The notes below the pieces were generated by a model, which saw only the letters and a list, made by a program, of their open reading frames with translations, had not been told where the DNA came from and searched no databases. A stretch of DNA of 64,000 nucleotides, taken from Durusdinium trenchii. Taxonomy: Eukaryota; Sar; Dinophyceae; Suessiales; Symbiodiniaceae. The position numbers and the translations under genes were made by a program. Positions 1-11,400 of this stretch are shown here, piece by piece. The stretch's first letter is position 1; every line of letters begins with the position of its first letter. The stretch spans positions 1,453,837 through 1,517,836 of the forward strand of contig CAXAMN010006446.1 of the NCBI GenBank assembly GCA_963970005.1, in the 5' to 3' direction.

Positions 1-21
1 GTCGTCGTCGTCGTCGTAGTC
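1..21. repeat. GTC trinucleotide microsatellite at window edge
   Basis: Seven near-perfect GTC-type triplets run from the first base, with one GTA variant. The tract may continue outside the window. Confidence 0.9.
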
Positions 22-457
22 TTACACCTGTCTAAACCCATGTTTTTCATGTATTTTTTGTTGCGTGGGTTCTGGGGGCCACCAAGTGACGTTGAAACGC
101 TTATGCAAGTGGGGGCCTACCCGCCTACCCCCGCGCGAGTTAATAATCTGAACTTCTGATTTTCTGGGAAACATCACTGGGTCACCAGGCACAATATATT
201 TTACTCTTGAAGTCAAGTCTTGAAGAAAAATAACAAACAGCAACAGCAGCAATCATTAAAAGTTCAAACCTTCCCAGCTGTTGCACCTGGACAAACCTCT
301 TTGAACATCTACAATAGTATGCAAGCAGATTTCGAGGATATTCCAAAGGTATGTGTGGCCAATCCAAAGGCTCAACTCCTCTCAAGCCTTTCTTATCCAG
401 TGGGAAAATGGCGTGCCGGTGGGTTGTGGCGGTTGTGGTGGAACTTCTGATGCCGAA

Positions 458-830
458 CTAATGCCTTCCAAATCTTTTTCCCCTGCGAAACCTCAGGTAT
501 GGCTGAGTGGCTTGTGGGCAAAAGGCCATTTCTGACAAGATGGGTTTGAGCATATGGAACCTCAAATCCAGCGAGATGTAAGGAACCTTTGCGGCTGGCG
601 CCCTCTTCATCAACTTGGTGATGATGGAGTGTACACCTTCCACAGACCGCTCTACAGTCCTGACAAGCCTGAAGGCTCCCATCCACTTGGCATAAGAAGC
701 TTTGAGACGTTCATCTAAATCATCGATGTTGGATCCATTCGCCAGTGCCTCAACGGCAGCCCTCAAGCCAGGGTCATGTTCCCCTTCATCATAGTCAGGG
801 CTCAAAAACCGCCGGCTCTGTCTATGATCA
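458..830 (-). CDS. 3' exon of the 0.5-5.8 kb gene, VERSVEGVH segment
   Basis: The open frame reads through an acidic start (DEGEHDPGLRAAVEALANG), a helical middle (DDLDERLKASYAKWM) and VERSVEGVHSIITKLMKRAP before its stop at 458. The composition is normal for protein and the competing frames look worse. This is probably the C-terminal part of the gene. No catalytic residues could be assigned. Confidence 0.5.
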
Positions 831-3800
831 CACCCACGGCCTCCCACGGAATATAGCTGGAGGCATAGTTGCGCTGTTTGAGTCACAATCAAAGGTGAGG
901 GATGTGCCAAAGCACCTTGGGTTTCAGCCATTCATTGGTTGCGGTGATGCAAAGCTGGTTAGGCTGATGATGATTGATGATTGATGATGGTTTGTTTGAC
1001 AATGGACACAACCGAGACACACAGCTTCCATGGCAGGGATTCCCAGAAGGATAGTTTCATCGTCAATTGGCCTGAGATTGAGTCTGAGTTAAATACAAAT
1101 GCAAAGTGCTTCACATGGAAACGTATGCCTCATGAATCATGACGTGGCTCTTTACTCTTTAACTTCAACATTGTCAACTTCAATCTTCAAACTAAACTTC
1201 AAGCATTTGGAGAATACAAAGCTGGCTGCTTGTGCATAACCAAGTCACCCCAGAGTCTACTTCTTGCCCGCTCCCAGTCAGCAACCAGATTATGCCGTTC
1301 TGCTTCCTGGGCAGTTGCAACATGAGCCAAAAGCTTTTGCCGGTTGTGCATCATCTTGTCCCGCAATGATTCCATTGCACCGCCCGCTGCCAGCTCGTAT
1401 GATCTGCAACCTTTGAAGGGGCAGCCACCCACATCTCCTCCCACTGGAAGAAAGCCGTGAGGCTGGAGCTTTCTCCGCTTTCTGTGCCTTGCTTGTGCTT
1501 GGACTTGTTCCTCTTGACATTGCTCTGTGAAGTTGCCGTGGCACGGGCAAGCTTCAGACCAAGAACCAACGTGATCGGCTTCTTGAGCTAGGTCTGCGGC
1601 CACTGCGATGTAGCGCCATGTGTTCTCATCTCGAATCACAGCATCGATCTCATCAACCAAGACTCCAGAAAAGGCATCCTGGGTCTGAGTCTGGATTGAT
1701 TGAACGATTCGATTTGATGCTTCACAAAAATCAAAAGCTGAGCTGAGCTGAACACTGAAAACTAAACCAAGCAAAGTAAATAGCTACCGATTGACTTGAA
1801 AAGATTCCATGGTTTGTTCAGATAGGAAAAGTGGTCGATGCTGTTGCTGGTTTTGAGCCCGTTGTTGGCTGCCAGCCATGAAAGCCGACTTGCTCCAGAA
1901 TCGTTTGATAGCGCCCTCCAAGGGTAAAACCTGAGACCTGACATCGATGTCACTCCCCGGACTGACTGGGAATGATTAAAAAAAGCTGCTAGTGACTAGT
2001 GAAGTTAGTCAAGAGTCTGGAGTTTAGAGTCGTTTAGAATTCACAATATCACGACGTATGTGTTCTTCTGCCAGTCCCAAAGAACACTGAAACCATATCT
2101 GTAGCTGCCAAATGGCTGCCAAACAGAATTTGGTGACCACCTGCCACCGCAAGCCTCCCAGTTTGACTGCAAAGTGTCGGAATGGCAAGTCTTCTCCTAG
2201 TGCACAGTGCTGGGGGCCAATGCAAGTAGCAATAAAGCGTTCTCTTGTTTGTTTCCTGCTCAGCAGTCTTTCCAGACATCGCAAGCTATTGAGCAAACCT
2301 TTCCACCTGAGTATTTGGTGGTCAAACTGTGCAACAGCCATAAACTTAAATCTGACAGACCGTCTGACAATAATGAAAAAGCTGGGTAGTACGGGTAGGT
2401 AGTACGGTTTGGTCTAGTTGTTTGACCAGGGCCAATCTATTCAAGCCAAGACACATGGTCATGTCAGGTAGGATATCCTTCATTGCGTTGTCGCAGACGT
2501 GCTTGACCCCATGGATAAGAAAGGCGTTGCTGAACTGCGCATTGCAAGCAGCCGTTGCAGCTGGCAATTCTGGAGGTACTTCTGCAGCATGTGCGGCTTC
2601 TGACTGTGCTGCAACATCTGATGCAGCTGGAACTGCAACAACATTCCTGCCAGGTTCAAGTGGTTCAAGAGAGCCTAGATAGATTGGTTTGTCTTATGAC
2701 TCATGACTCATGACTGTCTGATACTGATTGCTTCTTTCTTAACATCACTTAGTTTAGTTTTGTTTATATATATGTTGCCTTTTTCTATAACGCAGGTCCC
2801 TGCCACCGCACAGTGGAAAGTATGTCTCAATGTTGGCCCAAGTCCCAAGCTAACAATATTCAAACAAGGTGCAAGTTGGAAAGGTCATCATCAAGCTCCA
2901 TTTGATCCAGACCATCGCTCAAAGCTAGGGCTACAGCCGCCAGTCCACCAGCTCTAGGTACGCTGTCTAAGATCTGTGCAGTTTCTTGCCATATCTCTTC
3001 AATTGGGAGCTCCGGTGCTGCAGCAACTTTGCTCTCTGTTCCTTGCCAACAGTGTGCAACACAAAAGAAGCTTACTGTACATGTATATACTATATATATA
3101 CCAGGGGGGGCCCCACACAAACCATCATTATGCAGGTATGGTATGGTATGGGCAGTGAATGCTGCATATCTGGTCAAGATTCCTTGGTCAGTAACACAGG
3201 AGATTACCTGCTCACTGAATCCTCGCAAACACATCTGGCGATCATCATAGCCCGCTTCCAATAAAATGGACCATAAAAGGCTCTCCAATTTACAGGAGAA
3301 TGATGTGGCTCCTGGGGCAGAGAGATCAAAATCAAAACGACCTGGGACCTAGGAGATCTACAGTAATCCATACATCCATAGTCAGACACGGAAAATTGTT
3401 TCTATGATAACATAAATTGATACCTATTATAATGTTTAACTTGCTTCCGGTTTCCAATTTCAAACTCCCACTGCCCACTCCAAAACTGCTAAATGGATCC
3501 TTGTCCCAACACCATGATTGGCAAAACTCTTCTCGTCACGGACAAGGGTGGCGGTGGAACAGCAGCGTCAGATGGCCGTTGATCTTCCAGGCATAGATAT
3601 GTCTCGTCTTCAGTATGCAAGGAAGCAAAGTATGCCGTAGTTGCGCTTTCCACCCTCAGCCAGGCATTGGTCAGGCGACAAACTCATACTTAATATAGCC
3701 CCTACCGGCCCCTCTAGCTTACATAGAATCATGGCGCGGCTCTGGCCCGGCGTTAACTATTTTAACTATTTTCTTGACGTTGAACGTTGAAGTTCATGAT

Positions 3801-3917
3801 GCATTGGCTAGGGGGCCTTGCGCAGTACTCCTCGATCATCAACAACTCGTTCTTCTGATCAGTGGCATCAAAGCCTGAGTGTTCGCTTTCAATGGTCTTG
3901 GCACGATTTGTAATTGC

Positions 3918-3951
<34 letters not shown>

Positions 3952-5806
3952 CGTAGTAGTAGTACTAGTACTAGTACTAGTACTATGTACTACTATGTAC
4001 AAGACAAGAGCACAGAGTGTTGTGGTAGTTGTGTCGCATTGCTTTGCATAAAACATCTATCAACTCAGGAAGCTGGTGAGGAACCTAACCCAACTGCGTT
4101 GTTTCAACCTTGTTGCAACAGCCTGGACCAGACCATACCAGCCCCCGATCTGGCCTGTGTGGTTCCTCAATCACTTCAAGTATGTAACAGGTGACACAAA
4201 CTGATCCATTCCGATGAAAAAGATCTTGTCTTCCAATACTGTCTACGGCATAGCATCATAAAAATGTCCAGCTTGTACTTGGCACGGCTGAATGTGGCAG
4301 CTGATGGCCCTTGGGCGTCTTCAAAGTCCTCCACACGTTCCTGATGTGGTTGGGCGGGTGAGTTGGTTGCTCCGCCCAGCTGGTAAAACTACCGTCGGCC
4401 CACAAGCACAAGTCTAAGATCATCCTAGTCTCCTCTGCACCAAGCACCCTAAGAAGATCTTGCATGTCAGATGGGCAAGAGCTATCTTCAAACCCATCCA
4501 AGGCAATTCTCAAAGAAGACCGGAGCGCATAGTGGAAAGAGTCTGAATCTCGCAGCTCCAATGCCCTTGGGGATTGGGGATTTTGAGATTCATACAAACC
4601 ATCTTCTGGGGGGGTTCAGGAGCCCTTGGTCCAGGAGTACAGGAGGTTGATTCGAGATCCTATGCCCACTCATCCTACTCCTATTTGGTCCTACCTACAT
4701 CCCTCCAACACTACACTACCTACCATACCTTCATCCGCCATAGGCCATAGGCATAGGCATAGGGCAATAAAAAAACTAGCAAGTTGCTCTGTCAGTTGAG
4801 GTACAGCCCCATGAATCTGGCAAGTTGCCAGATACTATAGGCCTTCTGCCCGCCCCGTTTGCCTGCGACCTGTGGCGCTAGCTCATTCTTCATGTGCTCC
4901 TTCATGGTCGTTGAAACCTGCGAGTGATTGCTGTGACGCGATACAGATTCGAAAGCTTGCGCACTATATAGACCAGGCTATGCCAAACGTTGTGAACAAT
5001 TGGCAGCCGGGCAGAAATGGCAAAGAGATTCAGATTCAGATTCTTTAGTAAGTAAAAAGTAAACTGAGTGAGAACTGATGATAACTGAAAGAATCAAAGC
5101 TTGAAACCGACACTCAGCACTCAGCACCTGCATCAGCGAAGTAAGTTCGTGCATCGCAGATCTGAAGCGGTCGACCTTGGTTCTTGCACCGCAGATCTGT
5201 AACTCTGGCCATTTGGTAATTTGGGAATGGTCCGCTGCCACTGCCACCCAGTGACTTGCCTATGTCTTGATCATTTTGCTGTCCAAGAGACCTACCATAC
5301 ATCACTTGGACACAAGGTTTCTGATTCAAGGGAGAACATGGGGAAACCCTTTCCTCTCAGAATTTGGCAACAATCTGCACCTCACGGGTTGAGCATCCTC
5401 CAAAGCTGTTTAATTGTTAAATCTAGCGGCGGGTGAAATCACTGAAATCGACCTTTCCACGCTGGCCGCAAGAAAATGGATGTCTTGATGTCCCAGTTCA
5501 ATACCGCGGAAGAATCCACATGTTGTAAGTATAAGAACCGGTAAGAAGAAAACACCTTCCCATTCCCACTCCCCCTGAACTAGTTCCTGCAAATTTGTTG
5601 AATTTCATTTCATTGTGCTGCTGTCCAAGAGACATCGTCTTTTGAGCCATATTCAAGTATTGGTCTTGCAGCGACCAGCAGGTGGTCATAGACATAGCTA
5701 GCGCTAGCGGCCACTCTTTGCATGGCAAGCAAACCGCTTTCTACAAGAGTGGCAGGTCTTGCTATTTGTTTGTCTTCATTCCACGCGGTTGCTGCTGCCA
5801 TGTCTT
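458..5806 (-). CDS. Multi-exon gene or gene relic, dinoflagellate-expanded family (function unknown)
   Basis: Reading the minus strand, eight protein-like open segments follow one another: about 5610-5806, 4360-4590, 3180-3288, 2860-3042, 2440-2566, 1795-1950, 1199-1745 and 458-830. Several begin after an AG|G acceptor. Recognisable stretches include ESGLLAMQRVAASASYVYDH (5.7 kb), HGVKHVCDNAMKDIL (2.5 kb), an acidic segment ending MELDDDLSNLHL (2.9 kb), EACPCHGNF and CPFKGCRSYELAAG (1.4 kb), and VERSVEGVHSIITKL (0.7 kb). The Cys/His pattern and the VERSVEGVH stretch remind me of a family common in Symbiodiniaceae gene sets; this is memory, not a search. No start codon was identified and not all junction phases were tested, so it may be a decayed copy. 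It lies just downstream of the CHAT-STAND gene on the same strand. Confidence 0.5.
1199..1745 (-). CDS. Largest exon of the 0.5-5.8 kb gene
   Basis: Open for about 180 codons. A helix-rich N-terminal half (DAFSGVLVDEIDAVIRDENT) is followed by a Cys/His-rich patch, a basic stretch and a Cys-containing patch, then a helical end (NRQKLLAHVATAQEAERHN). The spacing of CPCH and CPFKGC suggests a metal-binding unit. An AG acceptor lies just upstream at about 1746. No enzyme motif was recognised. Confidence 0.5.
3917..3987. repeat. TAG/TAC trinucleotide microsatellite
   Basis: About 20 triplets of TAG with CGT and TAC variants. The tract gives spurious Ser/Thr-rich open frames on both strands. Confidence 0.9.
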
Positions 5807-5873
5807 TCTGATTGCATCTATCTGGTTTCATGACTTTGAATCTTGCCTTCTTTCTATGTTTGGGCAAACACAT

Positions 5874-8381
5874 GCATGCGCAGGATCGAGCGATTTACAA
5901 GCACATTTTCTTGAAAACTTCAAACCTAACCATGTATGTGTAAACATAAGTTTACTCTTTGTTCAACCTTTATGTTTCTTATCTTTATTTCTGGTTACTT
6001 TCACGGTAGGGGTTGTGAAATTTAACACTGGGGTATCAAAAGAAGATATACAAAAAGCTATTCCAGTAGTATCTCTGCTTCGGGAGTAGTTGCAGGAGAA
6101 GGAGTAGGAGGAGTAGTAGTAGTTAGTAGTAGCTAGTATTGGTATGCAGTAGTAGTGGTGGTGGTGGTGGTAGTAGTAGTAGTAGTGGTAGTGGTAGTAG
6201 TAGTGGTGGTAGTAGTAGTAGTGGTCGTAGTCGTAGTCGTAGTGGTAGTGGTAGTGGTAGTGGTGGTGGTAGTGGTAGTAAGAAGGGACCAGGGGACCGG
6301 GGGACCAGGACTAGGATCTGGGATCATAACCAAAGCCAATTCTATGATACATGAGATTAATGAGTATTAATAATATGTTTTACTCAAAATTCTTGATGCA
6401 TTGATTAATGTTTGTTAATAACATGTGTTGCTGCACATACCCTCTGGAGTCGGCTCGATCAGGTCAGACATTGATGGCGGTGCTGGCGAAAAGAGACGAA
6501 CGGTGAAGGCCGCTTGGAATGCCAGTCATCGCGGATCTGGCGTGTCCAAACCCCGGAGGTTTCATCCTGGTGGACTCAGCCATACTCGCCGATTCATGTC
6601 TGTTCATGGTCTGTTCATACTGCCAGGGAGTGGGAACAACCCTGCTTTGCACGTCAACTTGCGTGCCTTTCTGCCTCCTAAGCCCTAACCCTAGGATTCA
6701 AACCATCGTTTTAGTGGTCTTTCCGAACCATTGTATTACTATAAGGACTTTTTACCAAACCACATCAACCATTAAAAACATGGGCTTGGACTTCTATAGG
6801 GCAGAACGCTCGTGGTCAGAACGCCCGTGATCCAGCGGAGCCCCCGGCCTCAGCTCGGTTCCAAAGCATGTCCTGTCGGCGGCACGGTACGGTGGGAGGA
6901 AAACCACTGACAGAGAGGAAGATCAACCGGCCTCAGTAGGTTTCAAGTAGGTTTCAGAGGGTGGCACCATCCGGCAAGGCATCCATTGTTTGGATGGAAG
7001 GGGTCCTTTTTTAACCACCAAAAACTTGGGGTAACTTGCGCCATCGAAGATCTGAAACCACTATCCGAATTGGGATGTCCCACATCCGAATTGGTGGCCT
7101 GGTGGATCTGGCATCTGTCCCTACCTTCGGATGTGGGACAGCCGGATGGAAGATGGAAGTGGGACCGTCCTTGAAATCACTTAGTGCCTAAGGAGGTCAC
7201 TTGGAGACTCCCTAAGAGGTCACTGAAGCTCCTCGTGGATCGGGTCCTGACAGAAAAACAAGACCTCTCCGGGCTGTTTGGCGGTTTTTAGAGCATGGAC
7301 GGTAGTTACATACATGGATGGGTCATGAACGGACGGGGTACATGTAGGTCATTCTGCCGTGGATGCTCTGTCTCAGCTGGCTCGCCGTCGCCCGAGTGGA
7401 TGCTTGGCTCGAACGATGGCACCCAGGCTGCCCGGGCAACGTTCCTGCTTCCATTTGGGCAAGCTCAGCAGTTTGCCCAAACAAGACATGGAACTGTATG
7501 AGAGATTCTTGCCAACTCGGCTTGCAAGTATACTGGATTGAGTTATCATTAAATCCCGCACACTCCACAGGCACAGGCTAGGCCTGTCACGAATAGATCG
7601 TGATTCGCCAAAAGGTCGTGCCTGATAAGATCTTGCCTCCCCCATCCAGATCCACCCTGCAAGTCACGTCAGTACAAAACACCCCATATGATGTGTGTAT
7701 CAAAATAGGGAGACCTCCCAGGGGTTCCGACCTCCAGGTTCGGATCATAGACTCATCTACCCAGCCAGGGCGTCTCCTTATTAACATACAGACTAGACCT
7801 GTGAGGAGGATGGAGCTCTGCGCATCTCGGCGCCCAAAAAGTGCCAGGCGAGCCCTGAGTCACTCACTGAACGACCCTTGAGTCACTTCTGTGTTGGACC
7901 GTTTGATTCATGAACTACCCCACCCTATCCCAAGCACTTCGTGCATGATAGATATATTTTATAAGGGTCAATGATATACGTAGATATACATGTATACATG
8001 GACCCTTATTGAAACCGCCCCAATGTATATGCCATACATCGAGTGTTTGGGTATAGGAGTCATAACCCACCACGACCGGATGAGCCATCTTCACTTTCGA
8101 CGTCTGTTCCTTTGGCCAAAAGGTGGACTTTCACCGGAGGCCTGTCCCCATTCCATCCATGGAATAGTCCACGGTCCCATGGACGGGCCAGGGACCGTGC
8201 CATGGGTGTTTCATGATGGTCAATGTAATATAGCTAACATATTCCATGACTCTTCCATACCCAACCACCCAAATGCATGGACTATTGACCTCCATGTGAT
8301 CCCTCGGGTCAGCCACTCCTGCCAGCCATTTTCTCGGCACATCTCGTCCGATCCACCGGTTCCCCGACCCTCGAAACGCTC
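5874..8381. other. Intergenic or 3' flank with simple repeats
   Basis: No convincing gene was seen. The stretch contains a compound GTA/GTG microsatellite (6105-6283), an AT-rich tract (6340-6425), a short CCCTAA-like motif near 6685, and one copy of the dispersed CCATACAT repeat near 7980-8050. One weak candidate exon of the CHAT-STAND gene starts at 7444 on the minus strand after an AG|G acceptor. Confidence 0.6.
6105..6283. repeat. Compound GTA/GTG trinucleotide microsatellite
   Basis: About 60 triplets of GTA, GTG and GTC. All frames are open, which explains the poly-Val, poly-Ser/Gly and poly-Thr frames here. Confidence 0.95.
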
Positions 8382-8432
8382 CTGCAGGACGTCCCTCAAA
8401 GGAGCACCGCCCTCGACAATTCGAGAGCCCAG
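8382..8432 (-). CDS. STAND ATPase distal exon (IVEGGAPLRDVLQ)
   Basis: Seventeen codons, phase 0 at both ends, CAG acceptor and GA donor. It reads LGSRIVEGGAPLRDVLQ, like the helix and turn after the GLPL-type motif. The 3' continuation was not resolved. Confidence 0.55.
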
Positions 8433-11400
8433 CTGTCGGATTAAGCCTCACAACACGCCGAGCCGAGCGCCGACGCGCCGAGCTGCGAAGCACCACGCGC
8501 CACCGCGGCGAGCTAGGAGTGTTCCAACCGTGCTTTTCGAAGTGTCAACGGAATGGCCAAGGAGTAGATTCAATCAAGTAGGTCTATATATATTATATAG
8601 GTTTCCTAGGTGTTTCAATAGCCTTGTTAGCGTGGACTCTTTGGCCGACACTCGAAAACATGGTCGACCTTGGAGCCCAAACAGGATGTTTTCGCGGCAC
8701 TTCCGGCTTCATCGCCACCTACTTGGCCCTGGATGGTCGAGCCAACGCACGTCTGACACCTTTTCGAGCACAGTGGACCTGTCATGTTTCCAGCCGTCAC
8801 GGATCTCATAGATCTCATATCTAAGCTTCTCCAACGTATGGACCTTTTGCATACATATGGCCTCAAGTAGGGCTTGATCCACGCTTCGTTTGGGTCAGCC
8901 GGTCCGACCCCCCGTCCATCGGATTCCGAGTTCATCCGCCGTTCTGGGCCCGTCGACGTCGAACCGTTCCGTCCGTGCCGAAGCGGCCACTGAAATGATC
9001 TGAGACTATGTAACCAAAAAGCTACGAAAGGAACCAAGGGCATCGGAACGAACGTATATAGATCCTGGCACTAACCAAGAAGCTACGTAAGTAACAAGTG
9101 CGAGTCTGAACAAACATGAGACTGGCAAGGTGTACTATTTCGCAAATGGAGAACACATGGAACCTGAGAAGAACGACCGGTGGTCGAACGACCATGCCAT
9201 CCGAAGACCAACCCAATGGTTTTGGAACTCCATGTTAATCTGCAGGGGAGTACTATTTCCAAGTTCGTTCTCCGCGAAGAGGCCTTGTGCGAAAGAGAGG
9301 AAGAGCCGTCGCAGATATCATGCGGGAATCACAGATGTATCATGTTGTGCTAAGATGTGTGTGTTTGTTTCCACTTTCTTTCAGTCTGGCAGTCTTTCTT
9401 ATACGTATTATCTCTATTAGGTTTTCCTTCGCATCCGATATCCTCACGGCATCCGATATCCTCACGACAATCCGCGCTCTTCGATCCCTAACATCTCCCT
9501 CCGTGGCCGCGACCACTTCGTTACTTCGTTGTTTGATCAGACAAAAATCCCTCTGCTGCACCCGCTAGCTGTGAGGTTCCCGAGGTTCCTCCAAATGTCG
9601 GAGACCGCACCTGGGTTGCCCTCCAGCGGTTGGAGGATTTGGCTTCCCACTAGAAGCCTCAACCGCACGGTGCACCGGTGCGCTCTGCGAGCATGGCTCC
9701 CACGAAGGTGATCCCGGTCAAATATCAGGGCAGAATCCCAGTATCGAAGGATATCGAAGGGGTAAAAGATGGTCAATGTATATGTAACATGTTAGTGTAT
9801 GTAACATTTATGTATGCATGTAACATATATAGCTGTAACTATATACAATATTCCATACCACTGGTTCTTCCAACTGACCGAACTTGATATCCCCAGCAAC
9901 TGATCGTCAACCAATATAGGCCGACGTAAGTTCCGACTCAGCTCCTGGACGTCCCGACGTCACGAACGGCTCAGGTCCTGGTTGCCTGTCCTTACCGGGT
10001 TAGCTTGGTCCACAGCCGATCCCTGACATCGATTCCAAGTAGGGCTGAGGGCTGAAGGCTGAGGGCTTGGAGATGACTGAAGAGAGAGTACGACCTAAGG
10101 ATGCCTAAGAGTTGTTGGAGGTGGAATCGAAGAAGAAATCCTTGAACTTCAATGCACCGAATCCCATCACCCCCACTGACCCTCAGAGCCCTCTTCTGCT
10201 TGGCACCACCAACCGGGACGTGAAACGCGTCGCTTTGTGTGCCGCAGGCGCTTGGCCACTTCTCGATTCTCCCGCAGCTGAGCTCGGGCCCGGCCCTGCG
10301 AACAAAACAACATGTTGCCCAAGAACATGTTGGCATGAAAAGAACTACCCTAGCAAATAAGACAATCATGACCATTTTTAAAGTTTGAGACTCCAGGTGC
10401 ACATGTGAGAAACAACAGGTGGAATGGTGGGTTGACCAAATGTCTTTCAAGGAACAAGTTGAATATATCCCAAACACTCTGTGGGACTGGCATATTTACC
10501 TGCATTAGGGTGGTTGGAGGGGGGTCAATGTGGGCGTCTATGCCATACATGGAGTGTCTGCAGCAATGAGGAATCATATACAAAAGCAACCATCGATCAC
10601 TACCAGGTAGGCAGTTAGATACAGGAAGAATGGATAAAAAACAGTATAAACCCCCAAAGGTCAAGGTGGTTGCAAATGTCCTGTCAACTAGTTGGAGACT
10701 TTTGATGCGATTCATTAATTGCAAAAATAAGAAGAATTAACAACATAATGTTGACTGTTTGACATCTCCACTGGGGGTCATTCATCAATAGTCGACAATA
10801 CGGAAACACTCCATGTTACTGGCACATTTTCCTACATGTGAATGTATCCGATGGAGTGTTGAACAAGGTCGTAAACAACACCGATATGGATTGAAATCGA
10901 GCAAGCAAATCCCGTGTCGGCGGCTGACCGGGTCTGTTCCTTCCGCCACGCTGTGAAAAAAGAGCACCATTCACTTCACTCGTCTCCGGTCGACCAACAC
11001 CAAACGTCCACCCCTCCGGGACCTCCGGATGCCCCCGCGCGCGTCCGTCCGCATCGCGCGTCCGTCCGTTGTCTCGAGCGGAGCGGGTCGGTGAGCGGAC
11101 GCCCAGCGCCTCGGAGAGCGCCTCCAAGGGGAAGAGGTCGTGGGGTTCCAAGGGACGATGCACCCGGCGCAGCAGCAGCCGCACCGAGGTCGCGGGGTCT
11201 AAGCCGTGGAGACGGATCGTCCTGAGACGAAGTCGGCGGATGGGCGGACGTGGAGGGACCGGGAATTAAGGCGGTGGTTGCAGAGGTAACGAGCTGAAAC
11301 TTGGCAGGGTGATTGGGAGGGCTGATGCGTGTTTTCTTTTCTTTTCAGTGGTTTGTTGTTAAAGAAGTGATTTTGGAGTGATGTTTGTTTGGTTCAGGTA

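Noticed and set aside
6139-6370. Poly-Val, poly-Ser/Gly and poly-Thr frames
   Set aside because: They come from the GTA/GTG microsatellite.
6680-6700. Interstitial telomere repeat (CCCTAA-like)
   Set aside because: Fewer than two units are present, as also near 37670; this is compatible with chance and with the foldback repeat ends.
7990-8811. A 273-codon plus-strand ORF
   Set aside because: Composition is Arg/Pro/Ser-rich without any motif, it crosses a dispersed repeat and an AT-rich tract, and a minus-strand exon with correct phase lies inside it.
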